A stretch of 64,000 nt of DNA from Limnovirga soli (GTDB taxonomy: Bacteria > Bacteroidota > Bacteroidia > Chitinophagales > Chitinophagaceae): the NCBI RefSeq assembly GCF_013106755.1, contig NZ_WHPF01000005.1:1-64000 (forward strand), given 5' to 3'. Of the stretch, positions 52,434 to 62,383 are shown one piece after another (the first letter of the stretch is position 1; each line of letters opens with the position of its first letter). Below the pieces are notes generated by a model. It did no database searches and had not been told where the DNA came from. It worked only from the letters and a program-made list of their open reading frames with translations. Position numbers and translations under genes: made by a program.

Positions 52434-54902
52434 ATGAAAACGTATGGTAATAACACCAGGTTTATAAAGAATAGCCATAAATCATTCTTACTCAAAATAG
52501 CAGTTTGCCTTTTATTGGTTAATGGTGTTGCAGTTAGCTATGCAAAAGCACAAAATACGGGTAGCAGGTATAATGTAATTTTTATTTCATTGGATGATAT
52601 GGCCGATAAAACTAATTATTTAGGCTACCCGCAGGTATTAACTCCCAATTTGCAAAGATTAATTAGTAAGAGTACGGCTTTTACCAATGCCTATTGTCAG
52701 TTTCCATTGTGTAATCCTTCCAGAAGTTCAATCATGACCGGCTGGCGCCCAGACAAAACTAAAGTTCTTGGCAATGGGCAGGATCCCCTGCAATTTGTTC
52801 CGGCTGGTGCTAATTATTTGCAGGATTATTTCCACAGCTTTGGCTACAGAACCGAACGATATGGCAAAATTTACCACGGCGCTTATGAATACCAATTTAA
52901 CTGGGACTATTCAGAAGGTGGTGGCAATGCTGCCTTTCAACATAATGGGGATGAATCTGCCATTGCTGCACCCGCTAATTCAGGTGGAGAAGTAGCTGGC
53001 ACCTGGGGTATAGACCCTACCAATGATACCACAAACGGCGATTATACTTTAGTGGTGAACTTAATTAATAGCATAAAGCAACCCTCTTCACAACCCAGGT
53101 TTTTTGCATTAGGACTTACTACCCACAACCCATTTACACCCACTATTGATTTTTGGAATTTATATGGCGATTCAAACACAAAGGTTAACATACCGGTTTA
53201 TGGCGGTACTTCTACCATCATGGGTAACAGCTCAGCCAATATAGCAATACCATCTACACCAGCGAATGATAGGGCAGATGTACCTTCGATTGCTTTTTTT
53301 GCCGGCCATACTGTACCTAAATCAGATTCTGAATGGCAAAAAACTGTTCAGGCTTATTATGGTGAAGTTAGCCGAATGGATAAACACCTGGGCATGCTTT
53401 TAGACGAGATGGATCGTGACAATCTATGGAGTAATACCGTAATTATTTTTGTAAGCGACCATGGACAGCAACTTGGTGAACATGAAGGCCTATGGCTTAA
53501 AAACACTTTATTCTACGAATCATTACATGTTCCACTTGCAGTATATGCACCCGGTAAAACTGCGGCTATTTGCGATAAGTTAGTGGAAGAAGTAGATGTT
53601 TACCCAACACTTACTGAGCTTTGCAAACTACCTACTCCAAAAAATTTAGAAGGTACCAGTTTGGTTAGATTAATGGATAACCCCACACAAACATGGAAAA
53701 CCGCCGCCTTCGCACAACTAAAAACCCCTCCTTCTTATTTGGTTTTAAAAGCGGGTGCGGTAATTACCAATCAATACCACTATAACAATTGGGAAAGCAA
53801 GGGCGAGGAATTATACGATAGAATAAACGACCCCAAAGAATATACAAATCTGGCAGGCAACTCCAATTATACATCGGCGCTGGAATATATGCGCTCAGTT
53901 TATACGGGCGGCTGGCAAAATGCCTTACCGCCACCCTGCGATTCTGTTGTATATTATCAGGATAATGATGGTGATGGGTTTGGCAATACCGACAGCATAT
54001 TTAAAGGTTGTTATCAACCATTGGGCTATAGTATAAACGGGGGTGATTGTGATGACTCCAACCCTGCTATATACCCTGATTCTTCCGGGATATGCACAGC
54101 TGGAGATCCTTGTATTGGTTTTTTAGCATCTATAGCACCTGCGGGCAGTGTTAAACTTTGTTCAGGCAGCAGTTTGGTACTTACAGCAAATACCGGTACA
54201 GGCATAACATATCAATGGTATAAAAACGGTGTACTTATTGCAGGTGCCACCACGGCCCAGCTTAGCATTACCAAAAGCGGTAATTATACTGTAAGTGAAA
54301 CCAACACATTTAATTGTTCAGATACATCGGCAGTAACTGCTGTTAGTACGGTAAAAAATCCGGCTGCAAACATTACAGCATTAGGCAGTTTAGATATTTG
54401 TGCAACAGGCTCGGTTACATTACAGGCAAACACCGGCGCAGGGCTTAGCTACCAATGGAAAAAAGGAACCACCAATATACCAGGTGCCACAAATGCCCAG
54501 CTAACGGTTTCCAGTATTGGCACCTATTATGTGGTGGTAACAAACAGTAATAATTGCATCAAACAATCCAAGGGCACAAAAGTTACCAAAAGCTGCTTTG
54601 CACCTATTGCTAATGCTACCCAGTCTTTAAATCTGGCACAAATAAATGCTGCAAAACTGTCTCTGTTTCCAAACCCAACAACGGGTAAGGTTGTTACCAG
54701 TTTTTACAGTGAATATAATGGTAAAATAAAATTAACTGTATACGATATTACAGGTAAGCAGGTATACACGTCAACCGAGCTGGCAGTTAAGGGAAACAAC
54801 AGTATTATGTTACAATTGGGGCATTTGGTTAGCGGCATGTATTACCTGGAACTTTTGAATAATAAGGCCACACAAAGAATTAAATTTACGGTAGAACGAT
54901 AA
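52434..54902 (+). CDS. Secreted sulfatase (iduronate-2-sulfatase-like) with Ig-like and T9SS domains
   Basis: An 822-residue exported enzyme. Signal peptide to about residue 40 (SYAKAQ). The sulfatase domain starts NVIFISLDDMAD with metal ligands Asp54-Asp55. The formylglycine motif is CNPSR (Cys93-Arg97) followed by SSIMTGWRPDKT, so a separate FGE must activate it. FVSDHGQQLGEHEGLWLKNT completes the site. A MopE-like calcium segment (YYQDNDGDGFGN...GDCDDSNPAIYPDSSG) follows, then two Ig-like units (SYQWKKGTTNIPGATNAQL) and a T9SS tail (LFPNPTTGKVV...YDITGKQVY). It is a paralogue of the next gene. It probably desulfates a glycan outside the cell. Confidence 0.9.
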   Translation: MKTYGNNTRFIKNSHKSFLLKIAVCLLLVNGVAVSYAKAQNTGSRYNVIFISLDDMADKTNYLGYPQVLTPNLQRLISKSTAFTNAYCQFPLCNPSRSSIMTGWRPDKTKVLGNGQDPLQFVPAGANYLQDYFHSFGYRTERYGKIYHGAYEYQFNWDYSEGGGNAAFQHNGDESAIAAPANSGGEVAGTWGIDPTNDTTNGDYTLVVNLINSIKQPSSQPRFFALGLTTHNPFTPTIDFWNLYGDSNTKVNIPVYGGTSTIMGNSSANIAIPSTPANDRADVPSIAFFAGHTVPKSDSEWQKTVQAYYGEVSRMDKHLGMLLDEMDRDNLWSNTVIIFVSDHGQQLGEHEGLWLKNTLFYESLHVPLAVYAPGKTAAICDKLVEEVDVYPTLTELCKLPTPKNLEGTSLVRLMDNPTQTWKTAAFAQLKTPPSYLVLKAGAVITNQYHYNNWESKGEELYDRINDPKEYTNLAGNSNYTSALEYMRSVYTGGWQNALPPPCDSVVYYQDNDGDGFGNTDSIFKGCYQPLGYSINGGDCDDSNPAIYPDSSGICTAGDPCIGFLASIAPAGSVKLCSGSSLVLTANTGTGITYQWYKNGVLIAGATTAQLSITKSGNYTVSETNTFNCSDTSAVTAVSTVKNPAANITALGSLDICATGSVTLQANTGAGLSYQWKKGTTNIPGATNAQLTVSSIGTYYVVVTNSNNCIKQSKGTKVTKSCFAPIANATQSLNLAQINAAKLSLFPNPTTGKVVTSFYSEYNGKIKLTVYDITGKQVYTSTELAVKGNNSIMLQLGHLVSGMYYLELLNNKATQRIKFTVER

Positions 54903-54953
54903 GTATTGCAGGCGTACCTAATTAATTGCTATTTGTTTGAGCCAAACTTAACA

Positions 54954-55093
54954 AAAGCAGCAACTTTACTTGCGTCGCACACTTGTACGGCAGTAATACT
55001 GTTCAACAACAACTGGCAACTATCATTTTTCAATGTATTATCTGCTGCAAATGGTTATACAGATGAAAGGATTGCGACGCAAGTAAAGCTGCC
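54954..55093. repeat. Repeat copies 22 (reverse) and 23 (forward), divergent pair
   Basis: Copy 22 (54954-55000): ACTTTACTTGCGTCGCACAC then TTGTACGGCAGTAATAC. Copy 23 (55043-55093): GCTGC head, then ATTGCGACGCAAGTAAAGCT and GCC; its core lacks the GTACAAGAG part. They lie between the two sulfatase genes (gap 54903-55266), where no other structure is seen. Confidence 0.8.
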
Positions 55094-55266
55094 ATAACCA
55101 TTAATAGCTGGTATTTTAATATTGGCTGCTATTAAAAAAAATGGAACTTCCGCTATAAAATTTATTCCCTAACAATTAAAACGGCATGCATGAAAAAACA
55201 AAGAAACAATTAAGAAAACTTTCAAATTAATCCGAAACAATTTCAATTACCCTCCAATTTTTTTTC

Positions 55267-57792
55267 ATGATTCACTCAACTCTACAACAGAGCTGTTTAT
55301 ACATTCAACAGCCCGCCGTAACCTGCCTAACACAAAAAAAGAAATACCCTTTTACAAAGCAATTTTTTTACAATTCTCTTATTCTGTATTGTATGCTGGC
55401 ATGCATACCATTTACGCTGGTAAAGGCACAGGCACCTGTAAAAAGAAATAATGTATTACTTATTTATGCTGATGACATGAATAATAAAGTAGATTATCTG
55501 GGTAGCCCTGCAGTACTTACACCTAACCTGCAGCGATTATTACAGCACGGCACCGCTTTTACCAAAGCTTATTGCCAGTTTGCTATTTGCAACCCTTCCA
55601 GGGTATCAATGATGTCGGGCTGGCGGCCGGATAAAACCAAAATATTTTCCAATGCTACCGATCCCAAAAAGCAGGTGCCCAATAATGTGCAATACTTACA
55701 GGATTATTTTCACTCTTTTGGTTACCGTACCGAACGTTATGGCAAAATATACCATGGCCAGTTTGAGTATGAGTTTAACTGGGATTTTGCCGAGAATTAT
55801 ACCGATACCTCAGACTTTGATGCCAATGCTGGCAGTATTACCACGCCACAGGATAAAACAGATCTATGGGGCATTCTTAAAGATGAAAACTTTACCAACC
55901 CCGATTCTTTAATGGCAACAAGGCTGGTGGCCTCTTTAAATGTACCCTATGAACAGCCTCGTTTTATGGCCATTGGGTTAACGTCTACACATAGTCCGTT
56001 TACACCTAACCTTACTTATTGGAATTTATATGGTAAGTCAGACACTTTAGAAAACTTACTTTACTGGCATAGTGCCAGCACCGTATTGGGAAATAGTGCA
56101 CAAAATATACTACTGCCAAACACCCCTGCTAACGACAGGGATGATATTCCCGCAGCGGCTTTTTTCCTAAACAGTACCATTCCCGTTTCGGATAGTGAAT
56201 GGAGAAGTACAGTGCAAGCCTATTATGGCGAAGTATCGATACTGGATAAAAATCTGGGCATTTTGCTTGATGCACTGGATAGTAAAAACATGTGGGATAG
56301 CACTGTAGTTGTTTTTGTAAGCGATCATGGGCAACATTTAGGGGAACATGGTGGTATGTGGTATAAAAATTCTTTGTTTAACGAGTCTATGCAAGTGCCC
56401 CTAATTGTTTGTGCACCAGGCAAGCCTGCTGCCATTTGTAATAATATTGTTGAGTTGGTTGATGTTTACCCCACGCTAACGGAATTGTGTAAACTACCCA
56501 CCCCTGCCAATATGGAGGGGTCTGGTTTTGTAAGATTACTGCATAATCCAAACCAACCCTGGAAAAAAGCAGCATATACCCAAACCAGGCCAGGGGCATC
56601 ATTTCCGCTGGTTACAAAGGCAGAAGGCATATACACAAATGAGTATCATTATAATTACTGGGGGCCATATGGTGAGGAACTGTACGATAGACTTAACGAC
56701 CCCAATGAGTATAATAACCTGGCCATCATTCCCGAATTTGTTTCGGCACTTGACTCTTTAAGAAATATAAGAATCAACGGATATATACAATCCTTACCAC
56801 CTGCCTGCGATTCAGTTTTATATTATGCAGATAAAGATGGTGACGGGTTTGGCGGAACCATCAGCCAGTTTAAAGGTTGTTATCAGCCCATTGGTTATGT
56901 TACCAACAATGTAGATTGTAACGATAGCCTGGCAACCATTAGCCCCAATGCCATTGAAATATGCGATGGCATAGACAATAACTGCAATGGACTTGTGGAT
57001 GAAAATGGGATTATGCCAGTAATTAATCAGGGTATAACTGCAACGGTTTGCTCTGGCAGCAGTATTGTATTATCGGCAAACAGCGATAATGTAGCCAGTT
57101 TTCAATGGTATAAAAATGGGGTTGCCATTACCGGAGCTACCAGTGCTACCCTAATAGTTACACAGGCAGGCAGTTATTCGGTAAAAGAAACTACAGCAGA
57201 GGGTTGCAGCGCATTTTCGGCTAAAACTACTGTTTCAACGGCCAGTAGACCTACAGCTACCATAACTGCATTAGGTAATTTAAATATTTGTGCCTCAGGC
57301 TCAGTTTTATTGGAAGCCAACAGTGGTGCAGGCTTAACTTACCAATGGAAAAAAGGCAGTACCCTAATTAGCGGTGCTACCGGCATACAATATACCGCTA
57401 CCAGTATTGGCACCTATTATGTAGTGGTAACCAATAGCAGTAATTGCAATAAACAATCTACCGGAGTAAAAGTTACCAAAACCTGTTTTGCAGGCAGTAA
57501 TATCAATGGCAACAATTTAAATAGTGCTACAGAAAAAGCAGGTGCAATTGCTGTATATCCAAACCCGGCTAACAATTTGGTTACAGTACAATATTTAAGC
57601 AACAGTAACAATAAAGCTAATATTACTGTGTACGACATTACTGGTAAAGCCATACTTACCAACACAGTAAATGCTATTAAAGGCAGTAACAATTTTAGCT
57701 TTAATGTGGGTAATGCTGCAGCTGGTGTTTATTATGTGGAAGTAAATAATAACAATGAAAAGCAAAGGGTACAATTTCTTGTTGCCCATTAA
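55267..57792 (+). CDS. Secreted sulfatase paralogue with Ig-like and T9SS domains
   Basis: An 841-residue paralogue of the preceding sulfatase. A long N-terminal region with hydrophobic SLILYCMLACIPFTLVKAQ serves as signal (cleavage near residue 55). Metal ligands Asp69-Asp70 lie in LLIYADDMNN; the formylglycine motif is CNPSR (Cys108-Arg112), then VSMMSGWRPDKT; FVSDHGQHLGEHGGMW follows. The calcium segment is fuller than in its neighbour (YYADKDGDGFGG...EICDGIDNNCNGLVDENG), then Ig-like units and the T9SS tail (VYPNPANNLVTV...YDITGKAIL). It has a strong terminator. The two copies may act on different sulfate positions. Confidence 0.9.
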   Translation: MIHSTLQQSCLYIQQPAVTCLTQKKKYPFTKQFFYNSLILYCMLACIPFTLVKAQAPVKRNNVLLIYADDMNNKVDYLGSPAVLTPNLQRLLQHGTAFTKAYCQFAICNPSRVSMMSGWRPDKTKIFSNATDPKKQVPNNVQYLQDYFHSFGYRTERYGKIYHGQFEYEFNWDFAENYTDTSDFDANAGSITTPQDKTDLWGILKDENFTNPDSLMATRLVASLNVPYEQPRFMAIGLTSTHSPFTPNLTYWNLYGKSDTLENLLYWHSASTVLGNSAQNILLPNTPANDRDDIPAAAFFLNSTIPVSDSEWRSTVQAYYGEVSILDKNLGILLDALDSKNMWDSTVVVFVSDHGQHLGEHGGMWYKNSLFNESMQVPLIVCAPGKPAAICNNIVELVDVYPTLTELCKLPTPANMEGSGFVRLLHNPNQPWKKAAYTQTRPGASFPLVTKAEGIYTNEYHYNYWGPYGEELYDRLNDPNEYNNLAIIPEFVSALDSLRNIRINGYIQSLPPACDSVLYYADKDGDGFGGTISQFKGCYQPIGYVTNNVDCNDSLATISPNAIEICDGIDNNCNGLVDENGIMPVINQGITATVCSGSSIVLSANSDNVASFQWYKNGVAITGATSATLIVTQAGSYSVKETTAEGCSAFSAKTTVSTASRPTATITALGNLNICASGSVLLEANSGAGLTYQWKKGSTLISGATGIQYTATSIGTYYVVVTNSSNCNKQSTGVKVTKTCFAGSNINGNNLNSATEKAGAIAVYPNPANNLVTVQYLSNSNNKANITVYDITGKAILTNTVNAIKGSNNFSFNVGNAAAGVYYVEVNNNNEKQRVQFLVAH

Positions 57793-57814
57793 AATTCTAA
57801 AATATCTGACTACT

Positions 57815-57841
57815 AAAAACCCCGCCTGTTAGCGGGGTTTT
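57815..57841 (+). terminator. Rho-independent terminator of the sulfatase pair
   Basis: AAAACCCCGC (57816-57825) pairs with GCGGGGTTTT (57832-57841), 6-nt loop, 24 nt after the stop, with T-rich sequence beyond. Confidence 0.9.
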
Positions 57842-57880
57842 ATATTTTAATGCTTAACCAATAAGCCATGTATTTAATGA

Positions 57881-58017
57881 TGCCATGAAAGAGGAACTTT
57901 GAACCGAGCGTGGCAAGTAAAGCTAAATAGTTATTCAACTGCCGGCCAACAAACTTGTATTTTTTGGGCCATGCTGTAAAACATAGATTAGGCATTACTT
58001 GCGTCGCACTCTTGGGG
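57881..58017. repeat. Repeat copies 24 (B-type, forward) and 25 (A-type, reverse), convergent pair
   Basis: Copy 24: TGCCATGAAAGAGGAACTTT then GAACCGAGCGTGGCAAGTAA and AGC, tail CTGCCGGCCAAC (57939-57950). Copy 25: ATTACTTGCGTCGCACTCTT then GGGG (57994-58017). They lie between the convergent sulfatase and LytTR genes. Confidence 0.85.
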
Positions 58018-58040
58018 TTTCTGTTCGCTGTTGTGCTTTT

Positions 58041-58814
58041 TTATTCACCTGCTAACCATTGCTTAAACTGTGGAGAACGCTCTGTACTTACAATGGTTTC
58101 GTACTTAGATGGTGGATTTAATTTAATAAGCACCCTGGCTTTTGAATAACTTACCATTTCGGCAATACTGGGATAACTGATAATAAACTGCCGGTTAATT
58201 CTAAAAAACATTTTAGGGTTAATAAGGTGATCCAACTCGTCAAGATTATTATCAATTGGGTATCTTTTACCATCTTTTAGTACAGCAAAATTGGCTTTAT
58301 TTTCGGTATAGAAATAAGCAATATCGTGGGTTTCTATGGTTTTAATATGTTCGCCAAACCTTATTACAAAACGCTCTTTATAAGTGGTAGGCTGCTTGCT
58401 TAAAGCAGATAACACCTTAGAAATATCCTGTGCAGGTGTTTGTGTATTGGCATACAATTTATTAAACCTTTCTATGGCTTTGGTAAGATCATCTTTTTTA
58501 ACTGGCTTAAGCAGGTAATGAATACTGTTTAGTTCAAATGCCTGTAAGGCGTATTGATCGTAAGCTGTAGTAAAAATAATAGGACAGTCTATTTGTACCT
58601 GCTTAAAAATTTCAAAGCTGGAACCATCTGCCAAATGAATATCGGCAAATATGAGGTTTGGCTGCGGATAGGTATTAAACCATTTTACGGCGGTTTCAAT
58701 ACTATCAATGGCATTAATTATAATGGCTTCGGGCATTAGCTCGGCAATCATTTTTTGCAATCGTTTTGATGCGGCTTCTTCATCTTCGATGATGAGTATC
58801 CTGATTTTATTCAT
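58041..58814 (-). CDS. LytTR-family response regulator
   Basis: 257 residues. The receiver domain has the acidic pair IIEDEE (10-13), phospho-acceptor Asp58 in LIFADIHLADG, Thr in FTTAYDQYAL and Lys in HYLLKPVKKDD. The LytTR DNA-binding domain follows from about residue 150 (RFVIRFGEHIKTIETHDIAYFYTENKANFAVLKDGKRYPIDNNLDELDHLI...FFRINRQFIIS). Its start overlaps the end of the histidine kinase gene by 8 nt, so it is the cognate regulator. Targets are unknown; the YceI gene of the same operon is a candidate by autoregulation. Confidence 0.95.
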   Translation of the reverse strand: MNKIRILIIEDEEAASKRLQKMIAELMPEAIIINAIDSIETAVKWFNTYPQPNLIFADIHLADGSSFEIFKQVQIDCPIIFTTAYDQYALQAFELNSIHYLLKPVKKDDLTKAIERFNKLYANTQTPAQDISKVLSALSKQPTTYKERFVIRFGEHIKTIETHDIAYFYTENKANFAVLKDGKRYPIDNNLDELDHLINPKMFFRINRQFIISYPSIAEMVSYSKARVLIKLNPPSKYETIVSTERSPQFKQWLAGE

Positions 58815-61707
58815 GGTCTAACAAGGGGATTTTAACAGTGAAATAAACAGTATCATTTTCAATGGTAACCGATTTGCCGCTTAATAGCTGGTATCGCCTC
58901 TGAATATTTAATAAGCCAGTATGGCTGCCTTTCTCGGGAGTAAATTTTTCGCGGATATTATTACGTATTACCAATTGTTGCTCTTCATTTATAAACAACT
59001 CTATATGCAAGGGATGTTCAAGTGAAACCACATTATGTTTTACCGCATTTTCAAATAAAAGTTGTAACGCAAGTGGTACAATATAGAAGCTTTTTTGTTG
59101 GTTTTCAGTAAGTTGTATACTTATTAATAAAGCCTGACCAAAACGTTTTTGTTGTATAAATAAATAGTTTTTTAAAATGTCTATTTCCTCCTCAAGGCTA
59201 ATAAGATTTTTATCCTTTTGTAATACGATGCTGCGGTAGAAATCGGATAAATGCTCTACATAAACAACTGCCCTTTCGGGGTTTTCTTCTATTTCGGAAA
59301 TGAGGGTATTAAAACTATTAAACAGAAAGTGAGGATTTATTTGATTACGCAAAGTTTCCAGCTGCGATTGAATTTTTTGCTTTTCCAGATTGTTGAGTTT
59401 TTCTATTGACCACTCCCTTTGCTTTATAATAAGAAATAAAATACTTATTACAAGCACCAACACAAGTAATATAAACCAAAGCTGTTGCCAATAAGGTTCT
59501 TCAATGGTAAATACAAAGGAAGCCTCTGGCGCACTACTAAAATTCTGATTAAGTGATACCCTTATTTTAAATGTATATGTTCCACTGGGCAGGCGGGGAA
59601 AGTTTTTCATATGGTCTTTGGTAATTACCCAGTCTTTATCGTACCCTTCCAGTTTATATTGGTATTGAATTTTCTCTGGCTGCTCGTAAAAAAGGCCGGT
59701 AAAATAGAAACTTATATTATTGGCATCCGAAGAAAATACATGACCGTTTTGAACCAATGTATCGGTTAAAAATAATTGCACTTTATCAATTACAATAGAT
59801 GGCTTTTGTTGTAACTGATAGCCGGGCTGATATTTATATACCGAGAATTCGTTGGAGAAATAAATATCCTGTACCCTGCCCCTGGTAAACGTATTAAAAT
59901 CTGAGTTGATATTGGATAAGCCCTGTTCTTCGTTGAGATAACTAATTGTTCCGGTAATGGTATTTATAATATCTATACTTTTTTTATGTGCTGCCAATAA
60001 ATAATCACCTGAAACAATTAAGGAGGTAATATTTAAATCGGTAAGCCCTTGTTGAATTGAAAAAACTGTAAAATGCTTTCCATCATATCTAACCAAGCCT
60101 TTATTAAAAGTATTAAACCATAAATTACCTTGTTTATCTTCTACAATCTTATATATCACATCACTTTCCAATAAACCTTTTACGGGTTTAAAAACATTGT
60201 TTTCCAACACAATGGTCCCTTTGCCATCTGTTGCAAACCATACCCTGTTATGGCTGTCGGTAAAAATATCATATACATATTTACTGCCCAGATTTTTATC
60301 TTCGGCAAAATTGGTAAAACTGTATGTTTCCTCACCGGGCGAATCAGTTGTATTTTCTTTTATCCGGCATTCAATTGCACCTTCTAAACTGGCTATCCAA
60401 ACAGTATTTTCTTTTCCTGAAATAGACAATATGCTGCTGTTTATTAAGGTGGGATACTCTTTAAGCACCCTGGTTTTACCTGTGTTGGGATCAAGTAATA
60501 TTATCCCACTACCCATGGTGCCAACCCAAATCATCCCATATTTATCCTGATACATGGAAGTAATATCAGATTGCTGACTTATAAGTGGTATAATACTTTC
60601 CTGCTGTTGCCAACTACCATCAGGTTGTAGGATGGCATTAAACAGTTTATTTCTTTTATTAAACCATAATGTACCACTTTGGTCGTAAAACAACATATGA
60701 AGATCTTCGGGTGCAATTGTATTAAAGGAAAACAAATACTGTAGCTCATTGCCTACCATACGCAATAGCTGATTATTTCCTCCGGCCCATATATTGCCTT
60801 CTTTATCCCGTAATAAACAACTTACCTTTTTAATTTGCAGGGTTTGCTTTTCAACATAAATAGTATTGTTTACATCGTCGTACCTAACTTGAATAATCCC
60901 ATTCTCATCTGTTCCAATATAGGCTTTTGAACCAATGCCCAGCATATCATTAACTTCACCATATAACCAGGCACCCGGCTTCCCCAAACTATCAGAGAAG
61001 TTATTATACATGGTTACGCCACCATCCTGCATGCCAATCCAAAAATTATTATTATTTACCGGGTAAATGGATTTTACAATATTATCGGGCAACCCATTTT
61101 TAGAGGTAAATGATTTTATGAATTTATGCCTTAGGTCGGCACTGCAAAAATTAATGCCATGGTCAGTAGAAACAAGTACATTATTACCCGGCAGTAAGCT
61201 TATATCGTAAATATAGTTATCCGTTAAACCATCTTCCTGGCTAATTTGATATAAAATTTTTTGCTTATAAAAATATATTCCTTCTCCCGCAGTGGCAAAC
61301 CAGATTATACCACTTTTATCTACAATAATTTTATTTATAGCAACTTTGGGGAAACCTTCCTGTAAGTTAAAAGCCTCAATTTTATTGTTTTGCCTTAGTA
61401 TAGCAATGCTGCCATCTTTATAACCAATCAGGGTTTCTTTTGCACTAATCTCACAAATAGCTGTTACATCATCAGCTACCCCGGCTGCTTTGTTTATCTT
61501 AAAAAAATTAATACCATCAAACCGGTATAAACCATTTGATGCGCCTACCATTATATAACCTGAGCTCAGCTGGCAAAGGGTATTTATTTGTATAATGCTT
61601 TGAGAATTATCTGCCAGTAAAGTGTATATTTTGCTTCCTGCCGACTGAGAAAAGGCAGTTACAATACTTAAAAAAAATACAATAATATATACACAGCATT
61701 TAACCAT
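58807..61707 (-). CDS. Sensor histidine kinase, propeller/Y_Y_Y/LytS type
   Basis: A 966-residue two-component sensor. Signal peptide (VIVFFLSIVTAFSQ), a periplasmic two-bladed-type propeller of Reg_prop repeats (DKSGIIWFATAGEGIYFY, DKEGNIWAGGNNQLLR, DKQGNLWFNTFNKGLVRYDG), a Y_Y_Y domain (about 660-740: IQYQYKLEGYDKDW...LPSGTYTFKIRV), one TM helix (LWFILLVLVLVISILFLII) and a LytS-like kinase: QINPHFLFNSFNTL with the phospho-His, then LLFENAVKHN (N box). The classical G boxes are weak (GSHTGLLNIQRRYQLL). The gene begins at the YceI stop (TAATG) and overlaps the regulator gene. Confidence 0.93.
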   Translation of the reverse strand: MVKCCVYIIVFFLSIVTAFSQSAGSKIYTLLADNSQSIIQINTLCQLSSGYIMVGASNGLYRFDGINFFKINKAAGVADDVTAICEISAKETLIGYKDGSIAILRQNNKIEAFNLQEGFPKVAINKIIVDKSGIIWFATAGEGIYFYKQKILYQISQEDGLTDNYIYDISLLPGNNVLVSTDHGINFCSADLRHKFIKSFTSKNGLPDNIVKSIYPVNNNNFWIGMQDGGVTMYNNFSDSLGKPGAWLYGEVNDMLGIGSKAYIGTDENGIIQVRYDDVNNTIYVEKQTLQIKKVSCLLRDKEGNIWAGGNNQLLRMVGNELQYLFSFNTIAPEDLHMLFYDQSGTLWFNKRNKLFNAILQPDGSWQQQESIIPLISQQSDITSMYQDKYGMIWVGTMGSGIILLDPNTGKTRVLKEYPTLINSSILSISGKENTVWIASLEGAIECRIKENTTDSPGEETYSFTNFAEDKNLGSKYVYDIFTDSHNRVWFATDGKGTIVLENNVFKPVKGLLESDVIYKIVEDKQGNLWFNTFNKGLVRYDGKHFTVFSIQQGLTDLNITSLIVSGDYLLAAHKKSIDIINTITGTISYLNEEQGLSNINSDFNTFTRGRVQDIYFSNEFSVYKYQPGYQLQQKPSIVIDKVQLFLTDTLVQNGHVFSSDANNISFYFTGLFYEQPEKIQYQYKLEGYDKDWVITKDHMKNFPRLPSGTYTFKIRVSLNQNFSSAPEASFVFTIEEPYWQQLWFILLVLVLVISILFLIIKQREWSIEKLNNLEKQKIQSQLETLRNQINPHFLFNSFNTLISEIEENPERAVVYVEHLSDFYRSIVLQKDKNLISLEEEIDILKNYLFIQQKRFGQALLISIQLTENQQKSFYIVPLALQLLFENAVKHNVVSLEHPLHIELFINEEQQLVIRNNIREKFTPEKGSHTGLLNIQRRYQLLSGKSVTIENDTVYFTVKIPLLDHE

Positions 61708-62273
61708 TATCGGGGTTGCAAAATTGCATTTACTTCTACTTTAATCTCATCAGTTAATTTTTCATATACTACCCTGGGAATAGGTATGTTATAATCACTT
61801 AGTAATATGGTAAACTTAGCTTTGATATACAGTTTTTTATTTTTAACCGTAACTTCTGTTTTTAAAATCCTTTCGTTAGATAAACCATGTAATGTAAAAA
61901 CTCCTTTTGCCCTTATTTCATAAATGCCATCCTGTGTAAGATCCTGATCTTCAATCAACTTACCCTTAAAATATGCCTCAGGGTATTTCTCTGCCTCAAC
62001 ATAATTTTCATGAAAATGTATGCGTTGCAAGGGGCTATTAAAACCTTCAAATGTGCGCACATTTATTTTGAATGTAAATACCCTTTTATTGTTATCTAAA
62101 AAACCCACTAATTGGTTTGATGTGCCTTTAATTAATTCCATTGGTGCCTCAGACCTAAAAGTTACCAAACCGTTGGTTGTTTGAAAAATGGCATTATTTT
62201 GCCCAACAACAGTTAAGCCTGTAATTAGAAACACAAGTAAGGTTGTAATTGATATTTTATGCCTGTAATGCAT
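61707..62273 (-). CDS. YceI-family periplasmic protein (lipocalin-like)
   Basis: 188 residues with a signal peptide (ITTLLVFLITGLTVVGQ). The YceI lipocalin-like barrel is recognisable by GLVTFRSEAPMELIKGTSNQLVGFLDNNKRVFTFKINVRTFEGFNSPLQRIHFHENYVEAEKYPEAYFKGKLI. Members bind polyprenoid-like lipids, often with roles in envelope or stress physiology. The stop codon overlaps the kinase start (TAATG). A YceI as lead gene of a LytS/LytTR operon suggests it may present a lipid signal to the sensor, which is inference. Confidence 0.88.
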   Translation of the reverse strand: MHYRHKISITTLLVFLITGLTVVGQNNAIFQTTNGLVTFRSEAPMELIKGTSNQLVGFLDNNKRVFTFKINVRTFEGFNSPLQRIHFHENYVEAEKYPEAYFKGKLIEDQDLTQDGIYEIRAKGVFTLHGLSNERILKTEVTVKNKKLYIKAKFTILLSDYNIPIPRVVYEKLTDEIKVEVNAILQPR

Positions 62274-62383
62274 TATACCTGTTTAAGTATGCTCAAACAT
62301 AACATATTTACCTGTATAAAACAATGCATAAAAAGGCATTATAAGCTGATGTTAATCAACTTCAATCGTTAAAAATTCATTGC

